Of a stretch of 64,000 nucleotides of DNA, positions 8,622 through 15,852 are shown in pieces. The notes below the pieces were generated by a model that saw only the letters and a list, made by a program, of their open reading frames with translations, did not search any database and was not told where the DNA came from. The stretch comes from CAZHAX01 sp964530325 (GTDB lineage: Bacteria; Chloroflexota; Anaerolineae; B4-G1): NCBI GenBank assembly GCA_964530325.1, contig CAZHAX010000001.1, positions 124,001 through 188,000 of the forward strand. The letters run 5' to 3'. A program made the position numbers and the translations under genes. Each line of letters begins with the position of its first letter. The stretch's first letter is position 1.

Positions 8622-9052
8622 TACTCCAGCTCCAGCCTGAGCTTGGTCTGGCCGATGCCCACGATGTCACCCTCTCGGACGACAGTGGCGTGGCCAATCC
8701 GACTCTCGTTCAGCAGCGTGCCGTTCCGGCTGGCCCGGTCCTCCAGGTGCCACTGTCCCTCGCGCCAGGTCAGCAGAGCGTGGTGGGCGGAGGCGTAGGC
8801 GTCCGGCACGCAGATCGTGTTCCCGGCTGCACGGCCGATCGAGGTGACAGGCTGCAGGGCAAGAACGGTGCCCACGGGGAGTAGGAGCTCGTCGCTGCTT
8901 TCGACTACGACCGCCCGGCCCTTGGGCTTGAGAGCGTCGGCCCTGCCCTCCTGCTGCCGCAGATCGCGCCAGAGCATGATCACGACAGCTGCCAGGAAGG
9001 CGTAGAGCAGAAGGGCGAGCAAGATGCGCAGCGCCAGGAGCAGAATCTCCAT
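8621..9052 (-). CDS. Membrane-anchored FHA domain protein (FhaB-like)
   Basis: 143 residues. One N-terminal membrane helix (~3-28), a short basic linker, then a forkhead-associated domain (~60-142). The phosphothreonine-binding pattern is visible: SIGRAAGN, a Ser/His stretch (YASAHHALL), and DRASRNGTLLNE. FHA domains bind phosphothreonine on partners of Ser/Thr kinases. The order (DUF3662-FHA gene, then small membrane FHA gene) copies the actinobacterial fhaA-fhaB arrangement. The start at 9052 lies two bases after the upstream FHA gene stop. No kinase or phosphatase gene is present in the window. Confidence 0.87.
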   Translation of the reverse strand: MEILLLALRILLALLLYAFLAAVVIMLWRDLRQQEGRADALKPKGRAVVVESSDELLLPVGTVLALQPVTSIGRAAGNTICVPDAYASAHHALLTWREGQWHLEDRASRNGTLLNESRIGHATVVREGDIVGIGQTKLRLELE

Positions 9053-9054
9053 CG

Positions 9055-9867
9055 CTAGTCGGCTGCTGCATCGCGGGGGGGCGATCGGAAGGCGGGCGTG
9101 TTCTCTTTCTCAGATACGGACTGGGGTATGGGTGTCGGCGGGTCCTCCCCGTAGATCACGCTCACGCCGGCGAACGAGACCACGTCACCGCAGTGGAGGA
9201 CGCACTCCTCGACCGGGTAGCCGTTGATTGTGGTCCCCCCGGCGCTGTCCAGATCGTACAGCACGTAGCGGCCGTACCGCTGCCTGAACTGCGCGTGGTG
9301 ACGGGAGACCCGAGGGTCCTCGAGGATCAGGTCATTGTCCAGGGCGCGACCGATTGATATGACTGGCTCCAGGAGATTGACATGTCGCCTGCCCTCGAGT
9401 ATCAGGAACGGCCGGCCCGGCGGCTTGGAGGACCCGCTGGCAACGGTCGCCTCGCTGGGTTGCATCTCGCGCGTCTCTCCCTTCTGCGCCACGTCCTCGG
9501 GCATCCACTTGGCCGTTACGCGCACCTGACGGCTTCGTACCTCCCGGCGAGGCAAGACGCGCACGACGGGCGGGCCCGCTGTGGCCAGCCCTGCCTGGGC
9601 AGACAGCTCGCCCACGTGGTGGGCCAACTCGCTCTCGAGATCCGGCTGCTCAACTGCCAGCGCATCGCAGTCCTCGGGGTTGAGGTAGATCCAGTAGTGA
9701 GTTGGCGCTTGAGCCACGCCGTCGTCCGACACAGTGTGGCTGTCCTCGATAGCCCGTGTGAGATGGGTTGCCACCTCTAGAGGGCTCAGTCGGTCGGCGA
9801 AGAGGCGGGCGAACGTCCCTTCCACCAGCTTCTCCGCCAAGGCCTCGAAACTGGATATCCTCCCCAT
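9055..9867 (-). CDS. DUF3662 and FHA domain-containing protein (FhaA-like)
   Basis: 270 residues. The N-terminal DUF3662 domain (~1-115) includes FEALAEKLVEGTFARLF and LSPLEVATHLTRAIE, followed by a flexible linker and an FHA domain (~170-250) with SIGRALDNDLIL, PRVSRHHAQF and SAGGTTINGYPV. In mycobacteria FhaA binds the phosphorylated MurJ pseudokinase domain and restrains peptidoglycan synthesis; here murJ lies 3.3 kb away. That link is inference from family and distance. The ATG at 9867 was chosen because a promoter-like site (9877-9905, minus) places transcription start about three bases upstream, so the mRNA would be almost leaderless. First gene of the operon running to 6730. Confidence 0.87.
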   Translation of the reverse strand: MGRISSFEALAEKLVEGTFARLFADRLSPLEVATHLTRAIEDSHTVSDDGVAQAPTHYWIYLNPEDCDALAVEQPDLESELAHHVGELSAQAGLATAGPPVVRVLPRREVRSRQVRVTAKWMPEDVAQKGETREMQPSEATVASGSSKPPGRPFLILEGRRHVNLLEPVISIGRALDNDLILEDPRVSRHHAQFRQRYGRYVLYDLDSAGGTTINGYPVEECVLHCGDVVSFAGVSVIYGEDPPTPIPQSVSEKENTPAFRSPPRDAAAD

Positions 9868-9876
9868 GGCCCGGCG

Positions 9877-9905
9877 ATTATAGCGCGATAGCTGGCATTC
9901 TGCAA
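9877..9905 (-). promoter_or_regulatory. Promoter of the FHA operon
   Basis: Minus-strand -35 TTGCAG (9905-9900), 17-base spacer, -10 TATAAT (9882-9877), a perfect -10. Expected start is near 9870, about 3 bases before the ATG at 9867. Confidence 0.65.
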
Positions 9906-9952
9906 CCCGGCTGGCTCTCGGCTGGCCTCCTCGGCGGCAGGGGGGGGCGGTC

Positions 9953-9981
9953 TTGATAATCGCCATCGTTCGTGGTACGAT
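9953..9981 (+). promoter_or_regulatory. Promoter of archease-rtcB operon
   Basis: -35 TTGATA (9953-9958), 17-base spacer, extended -10 TGGTACGAT (TACGAT 9976-9981). Expected start is near 9988, next to the archease ATG at 9990. It is divergent from the FHA operon promoter only ~50 bases away. Confidence 0.6.
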
Positions 9982-9989
9982 TCATGCTG

Positions 9990-10394
9990 ATGCGTCGCTT
10001 CGAAGAGGTTGAGCATACTGCCGACCTGGCAATCCGTGTCCGAGGGCGGACCTTGGCTGAGCTGTTCGCCAATGCCGCCTACGGAATGGCCGCGCAGTTG
10101 GTTGTTCCAGGGGAGGTGGCTGCGACCGTGACGGAGTCGATCGACCTCCGGGCACAGGATGCCGAGGCCCTCTTGGTGGCCTGGCTCAGTGAGCTGCTCT
10201 ACGTGGGCGAGAGGCACGGATGCGTGTTCACCGAGTTCGACATGCTGGAGGTTGGAGATGCGCGGCTGCGGGCCACGGTCCGCGGGGGACCGGTGGGCGA
10301 GTACCTGGGCCACATCAAAGCGGTGACCTTCAGCGAACTCCACATAGCGCGGCGTGACGATGGGTTCGAGACGATGGTGGTGTTCGATGCCTGA
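9990..10394 (+). CDS. Archease
   Basis: 134-residue small acidic protein that activates RtcB by promoting histidine guanylylation and multiple turnover. The family signature is FEEVEHTADLAIRVRGRTLAELFANAAYGM at the start. Acidic metal-binding positions (E, H, D in VEHTAD) and the C-terminal HIKAVTFSELHI and VVFDA are also typical. In-frame ATG at 9984 and GTG at 9972 exist, but the promoter at 9953-9981 predicts a transcript beginning near 9988, which favours 9990 and a leaderless message. rtcB follows after 11 bases. This pairing is the classic archease-rtcB operon. Confidence 0.92.
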   Translation: MRRFEEVEHTADLAIRVRGRTLAELFANAAYGMAAQLVVPGEVAATVTESIDLRAQDAEALLVAWLSELLYVGERHGCVFTEFDMLEVGDARLRATVRGGPVGEYLGHIKAVTFSELHIARRDDGFETMVVFDA

Positions 10395-10405
10395 GGGAGA
10401 AGTCG

Positions 10406-11857
10406 ATGGCTGAGAAACGAGGCTTCAAGCAGGTCGACACGTACTTCTGGGAGCTGCCGCGGAGTGCCCGTGCCGACATGCGGGTCCCGGCACGACTCGT
10501 CGGCGACAGCCAGCTTATCGAGGCGGCGTTTCGCGATCGCACTGTCGAGCAGCTGACTAACGCGGCGACGCTTCCAGGGGTGGTCAAGTACGTTCTGGCT
10601 ATGCCCGATTTCCACCAGGGCTACGGTTTCCCAATCGGGGGCGTGGCCGCGATGGAGGAAGATGGAGGGGTCATCTCGCCCGGCGGCGTAGGCTACGACA
10701 TCAACTGCGGCGTGCGTCTCCTGGGCACGAGCATCGAGCGAGACGAGGTCGGCCCGCATCTGCGCGACCTCACCGGAGCGCTCTATCTGAGCTGCCCCAG
10801 CGGAGTAGGGGGCAAAGGCAGGATGCGGGTCTCGGAGCGTGAGTTGGACGAACTGCTGAGGAATGGCGCCAAATGGGCCCTGAAGAAGGGATTGGCGCGT
10901 AGGGAAGACATCGAGCACACCGAAGAGGGCGGCTGTCTGGAAGGCTCTGACCCGAGCAAGGTCAGCCCGCGGGCGAAGGAGCGAGGTCGCCCCCAGGTCG
11001 GCTCGCTGGGAGCGGGGAACCACTTCCTGGAGATCGACTCCGTGGAGGAGGTCTACGACGCCGAGGCTGCCCGGACGTTTGGGCTGCACGAAGGTCAGGT
11101 GGTTGTGCAGATCCACTGTGGGTCGCGCGGCCTGGGCCATCAGGTTTGCGACGACTACGTTCGCAGCCTGCAGGCGGCTGTACACAAGTACAAGATCGAG
11201 CTGCCGGACCGGGAGCTCGTGTGTGCCCCGCTTGATTCTCCGGAGGGTCGGGCCTACTATGGTGCGATGGCTTGCGCCGTCAACTACGCCTTCGTCAACC
11301 GGCAGGCACTGACGATGGGAGTGCGGGAGGCGTTCGAGCAGGTGCTGGCAGGGCGGGTCAAGGACCACGACCTTTTCCAGGTCTACGACGTGGCGCACAA
11401 CATCGCCAAGTTCGAAGAACACAGGGTGAACGGTGGTCGCAAGAGATTGTGCGTCCACCGCAAGGGCGCCACGAGGGCCTTTGGACCGGGATCGGCGGCC
11501 CTGCCGGCGGACTACAGGGACGTCGGCCAGCCGGTGCTGGTGCCCGGCTCGATGGGGACCTCCTCGTACGTTCTGGTTGGAACGGAGAAGGCGATGGAGC
11601 TGACCTTTGGCTCCAGCTGCCACGGGGCCGGGCGGGTGATGAGCCGTACGGCGGCGCGGAAGAGGGTGGACGGCGCAGAGTTGAAGCAGCAGCTGGAAGG
11701 GCAGGGCATAGTCGTCCGCGCCGGCAGCAACCGCGGCCTGGCCGAGGAGGCGCCTGCCGCCTACAAGGACGTGAGCCATGTCGTGGAGGTGGTCCACGGG
11801 GCCGGGATCGCCCGCAAGGTGGCGCGGCTGCAGCCGCTGTCCGTCATAAAGGGATAG
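10406..11857 (+). CDS. rtcB: RNA-splicing ligase RtcB
   Basis: GTP- and Mn-dependent ligase joining 2',3'-cyclic phosphate (or 3'-phosphate) to 5'-OH RNA ends, used in RNA repair or tRNA splicing. The 483 residues match the long archaeal-type RtcB. Metal ligands are in SPGGVGYDINCGVR (~90-103, Asp and Cys) and GAGNHFLEI and HCGSRGLGHQ, with further His in VAHNIAKFEEH. The nucleotide site is HRKGATRAFGPG, and the nucleophilic His that becomes guanylylated is in SSCHGAGRVMSR (~410). All key residues are present, so the enzyme should be active. The ATG is preceded by GAGGGAGAAG. No intron-containing tRNA is visible here. Confidence 0.96.
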   Translation: MAEKRGFKQVDTYFWELPRSARADMRVPARLVGDSQLIEAAFRDRTVEQLTNAATLPGVVKYVLAMPDFHQGYGFPIGGVAAMEEDGGVISPGGVGYDINCGVRLLGTSIERDEVGPHLRDLTGALYLSCPSGVGGKGRMRVSERELDELLRNGAKWALKKGLARREDIEHTEEGGCLEGSDPSKVSPRAKERGRPQVGSLGAGNHFLEIDSVEEVYDAEAARTFGLHEGQVVVQIHCGSRGLGHQVCDDYVRSLQAAVHKYKIELPDRELVCAPLDSPEGRAYYGAMACAVNYAFVNRQALTMGVREAFEQVLAGRVKDHDLFQVYDVAHNIAKFEEHRVNGGRKRLCVHRKGATRAFGPGSAALPADYRDVGQPVLVPGSMGTSSYVLVGTEKAMELTFGSSCHGAGRVMSRTAARKRVDGAELKQQLEGQGIVVRAGSNRGLAEEAPAAYKDVSHVVEVVHGAGIARKVARLQPLSVIKG

Positions 11858-11915
11858 AGAATCGGCACGCGCGGCCTGCCGCTCGTCCGCTATCGTGCGT
11901 GCTGCTGTGAGGAAT

Positions 11916-13160
11916 ATGACATTGAAGGAAGATCATCGCAACCGGCGATTGCTGCTGTTCGGCTTCGCCGTAGTGGCGTTGCTGGCCGCGCTTGTGGTGG
12001 CAGTTCCTGCTGTGCTGCGGGCGCTGCCCGACCGATATGCCTACTACCTGCCCGAGTTCCTCCAGGACTGGCGGCGGGAGGAGCACCCGGACACTCTGCC
12101 GACGCCGATTCCCAGGCAGACGCCTGACGGTGGGGCTCCTGCCCCGTCCCCTACGCTGCTCGCGGAGACCGCTACGCCCTCCCCATCGCCCTCCCCTGCG
12201 ACTCTGCCGATCAGCCATACGCTCACCGGATTGGCGCATGAGCCGCAGTGGTGGAACAACTGCGGGGCAGCGACGCTGGGCACTTGCCTCTCCTTCTGGG
12301 GCTTCGAGCTGACGCAGGGTGACATCGCGCCCCTGCTCAAGCCGGACCCGGAGGATAAGCACATCGACGTGACGGAGGTCGTCGCCTACGTCCGCACTCT
12401 GGGCATGGAGGCGGTAGCGCGGGTGGGCGGGGATCTGGCGCTGCTCAAGCGGCTCGTGCTGGCGGGATTCCCTGTCATGGTCGAGACCTGGTATGTGGAA
12501 GCGCCAAACGACCAGTACGGCCACTACCGTCTGGTCGTAGGATACGACGACAGCGGCCAGAGCTTCGTGCTGCAGGATTCGCTCGATGGGCCAGACCTGG
12601 AGATCAGCTATCAGGAGCTGGACGAGCTGTGGCGCGTGTACAACCGGGTCTACATCGTCATCTACCCGCAGGAGCGCGTCGCGGACCTGGGGGCTGTTCT
12701 GGGGCCGAGCTGGGACGAGAAGGCCGCGGTCCGAGCGGCGCTGGATGTGGCCAGGGCAGAGGCCGGCCTGAGCGTGCCCTCGTGTGTGGCCTACGCAGAC
12801 TGCGCGAATTGGGTGAGCTTCTCGTGGTTCAACGTCGGGACAGGCAACGTGTTGCTGGGAGAGTTTGGTGAGGCTGCGGTAGCGTATGATCAGGCGCTGT
12901 CGCTCGGGCTGCCTCGCAGGATGCTGTGGTATCAGTTCGGGCCCTACCAGGCCTACTACGAACTGGGACGGTACGATGACGTAATCCGGTTGGCGGACGC
13001 AACGTTGGCGCAGGCTAACCTGGAGGAGTCCTACTACTGGAGGGGGAGGGCGCGGCTGGCGCTGGGCGACGTTGATGGCGCGCGAGCCGACTTCCAGGCG
13101 GCGCTCCACTATCACGAAGGCTGGGCACCGGCTCAGGAACAACTCGCGGAGCTGGAGTAG
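11916..13160 (+). CDS. Membrane-anchored C39-like cysteine peptidase with TPR tail
   Basis: 414 residues. A membrane helix (~10-33) is followed by a Pro/Thr/Ser-rich linker (~55-100) and a papain-like C39 domain: catalytic Cys in QWWNNCGAATLG (~115), His in GHYRLVVGYD (~203), then VLQDSLDG. The C-terminal ~150 residues carry tetratricopeptide-like repeats (GEFGEAAVAYDQAL, GDVDGARADFQAAL). C39-like domains without an attached ABC transporter are common in secreted Chloroflexota proteins, and their substrates are unknown. ATG 11916 was preferred over GTG 11895 because TGAGG lies 5 bases upstream. It lies between rtcB and murJ on the same strand. Confidence 0.8.
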   Translation: MTLKEDHRNRRLLLFGFAVVALLAALVVAVPAVLRALPDRYAYYLPEFLQDWRREEHPDTLPTPIPRQTPDGGAPAPSPTLLAETATPSPSPSPATLPISHTLTGLAHEPQWWNNCGAATLGTCLSFWGFELTQGDIAPLLKPDPEDKHIDVTEVVAYVRTLGMEAVARVGGDLALLKRLVLAGFPVMVETWYVEAPNDQYGHYRLVVGYDDSGQSFVLQDSLDGPDLEISYQELDELWRVYNRVYIVIYPQERVADLGAVLGPSWDEKAAVRAALDVARAEAGLSVPSCVAYADCANWVSFSWFNVGTGNVLLGEFGEAAVAYDQALSLGLPRRMLWYQFGPYQAYYELGRYDDVIRLADATLAQANLEESYYWRGRARLALGDVDGARADFQAALHYHEGWAPAQEQLAELE

Positions 13161-13194
13161 AGCAGAGCGCCTCGGGTCACATCGGGCTCCGATC

Positions 13195-14796
13195 ATGAGC
13201 GAACGGCAAGGCAGCGGAGGAGCGGACCGCGGCGCCAACGGAGCGCGCCACGTAGCGCGATCCGCCCTCTTGGTGGCCGTTCTGTTCACTGCGGACAAGC
13301 TGCTGGCGCTCGTGCGGGACAGGGTCATCGGCCGCGCCTTCGGTACCTCGGCCGAGCTCGATGCCTACTACGCCGCCTTCGAGCTGCCGGACGGCCTCTT
13401 CACCGTGGTCGCCGGGGCAGCGATGGCCACGGCGCTTATCCCCGTCATATCTGATCGTATCGGCCGCGGCGATAGGGAGGGAACCTGGAAGCTCTTCTCC
13501 TCTGTCGTCAACTCGGTGTTGCTCGTCGTCGCTGCGGCGAGTATCGTCGCGGCGGTTGCCGCCCCGCAGATCATCGGCCTGGTCGCCCCCGGTTTCGACG
13601 CCTATCGGGCCGCTCTGGCCGTGCGCTTGATGCGCCTGGTGCTACTGCAAACGCTTGTCTCGAGCGCGAGCGGCATCCTGATGAGCACGCTGCAGGCCCA
13701 CCAGCACTTCCTGCTGCCGGCCTTGGCGCCGATGGCCTACACGCTGGGGAGGATCGCCGGCGCGGTCTTTCTGGCGCCCCGATGGGGCGTCTTCGGCCTG
13801 GCCTATGGAGGGCTCGCCGGGACGGTGGGCCACCTTCTCATCCAGCTGCCCGGCATGTGGCGGTACGGCGGTCGTTGGTGGCCGGTTCTTCACCACCCAG
13901 ATCTCGGTCGGGTCCTGCGCCTGTTGGGTCCGCGCGTACTTGGTATGGGCGCGACTTACTTGACGTTCGTAGTCCCGACGTTCCTGGGCTCTCGCCTGGC
14001 CGAGGGCGCGATCGCCGCATACGAATACGGGTGGCGCCTGATGCAGTTCCCGGAGACGATTATCGGCACCGCCGTTGGCTTGACCGTGTTCCCCACGCTG
14101 GCCAGGCGAGCGAACGAGGGCGACGACGATGGTCTGCGCCGTACTGCGGCCTGGGCGCTCAGGCTCGTCTTAGCGCTGGCGATCCCTGCCGCGGCGGGCA
14201 TCGTGCTTCTCGGCCGGCCGTTGACCGCCCTGTTCTTTCAGGGCGGCGCCTTCGATGCTGAGGCGACCGAGCGCGTCTACTGGGCGCTGGCCTTCTTCGC
14301 CCCGGCTCTGGTAGGGCACGCTGCCCTGGAGGTGGTCAGCCGCACCTTCTTCGCCCGGCGGGACGTCTGGACTCCGTTCTGGGCCGCGCTGGCTGGGCTC
14401 GGCGTCAATGTGACCATTGGCTGGGGCCTGCTTGGAACACTTGACCACGGGGCGCTGGCGCTCTCCAATGGCCTGGGCGCGCTGACGCAGGTAGCGCTGC
14501 TCTTGGCCATCTCTCAGTGGCTGCTCGGTGGATTCGAGGCTCGTGCCGCCCTGTCCACGATCGCACGGACCGGCGTGGCCACGCTGGCGATGAGCCTGGC
14601 GGTGTGGGGCATCAGCCTGGCCCTGCCGGGTGCCGGGCTGCTCCAGACCGCTGTCGCCCTGGGTGCGGGCGCGGCTACGTTTGTCGGCGTGGCCCTGCTG
14701 GTTCGTCTCAGGGAAGTGCGGGATCTGCCCCGGCTGCTGCTGGGGCGAGGCGCGCAAGGGCCCACACCCGGTGACCCTCACGCTCTCGCAGACTGA
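13195..14796 (+). CDS. murJ: MurJ/MviN-family lipid II flippase
   Basis: 533-residue polytopic protein of the MVF part of the MOP superfamily, with about 14 hydrophobic helices. The N-terminal signature reads LLALVRDRVIGRAFGTSAELDAYYAAFELPDGLF, then AAMATALIPV, QAHQHFLLPALAPMAYTLGRI and the late FFQGGAFDAEAT motif. MurJ moves lipid II across the cytoplasmic membrane for peptidoglycan synthesis. Unlike mycobacterial MviN it has no long C-terminal pseudokinase domain; it stops shortly after helix 14. The ATG at 13195 starts just before the basic N-terminus. The two FHA genes lie ~3.3 kb upstream. A strong hairpin follows the stop. Confidence 0.88.
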   Translation: MSERQGSGGADRGANGARHVARSALLVAVLFTADKLLALVRDRVIGRAFGTSAELDAYYAAFELPDGLFTVVAGAAMATALIPVISDRIGRGDREGTWKLFSSVVNSVLLVVAAASIVAAVAAPQIIGLVAPGFDAYRAALAVRLMRLVLLQTLVSSASGILMSTLQAHQHFLLPALAPMAYTLGRIAGAVFLAPRWGVFGLAYGGLAGTVGHLLIQLPGMWRYGGRWWPVLHHPDLGRVLRLLGPRVLGMGATYLTFVVPTFLGSRLAEGAIAAYEYGWRLMQFPETIIGTAVGLTVFPTLARRANEGDDDGLRRTAAWALRLVLALAIPAAAGIVLLGRPLTALFFQGGAFDAEATERVYWALAFFAPALVGHAALEVVSRTFFARRDVWTPFWAALAGLGVNVTIGWGLLGTLDHGALALSNGLGALTQVALLLAISQWLLGGFEARAALSTIARTGVATLAMSLAVWGISLALPGAGLLQTAVALGAGAATFVGVALLVRLREVRDLPRLLLGRGAQGPTPGDPHALAD

Positions 14797-14805
14797 AGCC
14801 AAGGC

Positions 14806-14835
14806 GCTGCCCCGCCCTCACGAGAGCGGGGCAGC
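14806..14835. terminator. Intergenic hairpin terminator between convergent murJ and DUF2807 genes
   Basis: Perfect 10-bp stem GCTGCCCCGC / GCGGGGCAGC (arms 14806-14815 and 14826-14835) with a 10-base loop that has its own CTC/GAG pairing. It sits between two convergent stops and could serve both. Flanking T content is modest. Confidence 0.65.
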
Positions 14836-14879
14836 TTGCGCTGATGGGACTTGCTTGTACGGCCCCTGGCGGGCCGCTC

Positions 14880-15638
14880 TCAGTCCAGATTGACGATGCT
14901 GGAGGCGCCGGACGAATTGGCCTCCCCGAGTGTGGGGTCGCCGGTGTAGTAGACGTGGGAGGCACCGCTGGCGATGACATCGAGCCGGCCGCTGACGTCG
15001 ACGGTGACCGAGCTGGCACCGCTGGCGCTGACGTCGGCGTCGGCGACTGGGAAGTCCAGCAAGTTGACCTCGCTGGCGCCCGAGGCGTCGACTCTCAGGT
15101 CGGCAGCCGATCCTCTCAGTGTGACGTTGCTGGCTCCTGAAACGTCGGCCGCGAAACTGCTGGCCTGGACATCACCTGTCAGCGTGCTGGCCCCCGATAT
15201 CTCCGCGTCGAACGCCTCGGAAGACCTGAATCCGCTGATGCTCCCCTGGCTGGCCCCGCTCAGCTCCAGCCTCGCCAGGGAGGGCATCGTGATCTCCGCT
15301 TCCATGGTCATGTCGCCCAGGATATTGAATCCGAAGCGGGTCTCCAGGCCGATGACGAGCGTGTTTCCCTGCTTCTCCACCAGGAGGTAGTCGACGATGC
15401 TCTCGTCGACGCGGACGACCACGCTGAACTCGTCACCCTGCTCGATGTCAACCTCGAAGGCATGGCTGGCCTCTACCCGGTCAAAGCCGGTGATCTCTTC
15501 CTCCCTGGTCGCTATTTCGCCGGACGGGGTGACCTGCACCTGTTCCTCGATCTCCTCGATCAGATTCCCGAGCGGTCCACAGCCGCAGACCAACAGGCCA
15601 ACGATGCACGAGACTGTAACAAGGACTCTCCTGGACAT
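14880..15638 (-). CDS. DUF2807 (GIN-domain) lipoprotein with SGAS repeats
   Basis: 252 residues. An N-terminal signal with a lipobox-like VCGC ending at Cys20 suggests lipid anchoring outside the cell membrane. The rest is a putative auto-transporter adhesin head (GIN) domain: the motif x-SGAS-x recurs seven times at ~19-23-residue spacing from ~130 to the end, as expected for a right-handed beta solenoid. The family's function is not known. The ATG at 15638 has a textbook AAGGAGG 6 bases upstream. A promoter-like site lies at 15754-15782, giving a leader of ~110 bases. Convergent with murJ and unlinked to other genes. Confidence 0.85.
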   Translation of the reverse strand: MSRRVLVTVSCIVGLLVCGCGPLGNLIEEIEEQVQVTPSGEIATREEEITGFDRVEASHAFEVDIEQGDEFSVVVRVDESIVDYLLVEKQGNTLVIGLETRFGFNILGDMTMEAEITMPSLARLELSGASQGSISGFRSSEAFDAEISGASTLTGDVQASSFAADVSGASNVTLRGSAADLRVDASGASEVNLLDFPVADADVSASGASSVTVDVSGRLDVIASGASHVYYTGDPTLGEANSSGASSIVNLD

Positions 15639-15753
15639 TGCCTTACCTCCTTGCACTCGCGTCCTCGCGCGCGCCGCCCCGCCGCAGGGGATCCGCCCCA
15701 CGCCAGCGCTCGGACAGGCTGCAGCCATTGGCGGCTCGCCGTGGGGTGCCATG

Positions 15754-15782
15754 ATTATACGGGCATGAGCCAGCCAGGGCAA
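15754..15782 (-). promoter_or_regulatory. Promoter of DUF2807 lipoprotein gene
   Basis: Minus strand: -35 TTGCCC (15782-15777), 17-base spacer, perfect -10 TATAAT (15759-15754). Predicted start is ~110 bases before the ATG. Confidence 0.55.
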
Positions 15783-15852
15783 GCGGCGCCTCCTGATGGA
15801 TTGCGTCGCTTGGACCCAGCCGGCTCAGGCTCTCCGGTGCACGACGGCCGGG

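Noticed and set aside
10199..11797. Minus-strand open frame of 532 codons
   Set aside because: Antisense to archease and RtcB, whose motifs are unmistakable.
11844..13328. Minus-strand open frame of 494 codons
   Set aside because: Antisense to the C39-like gene.
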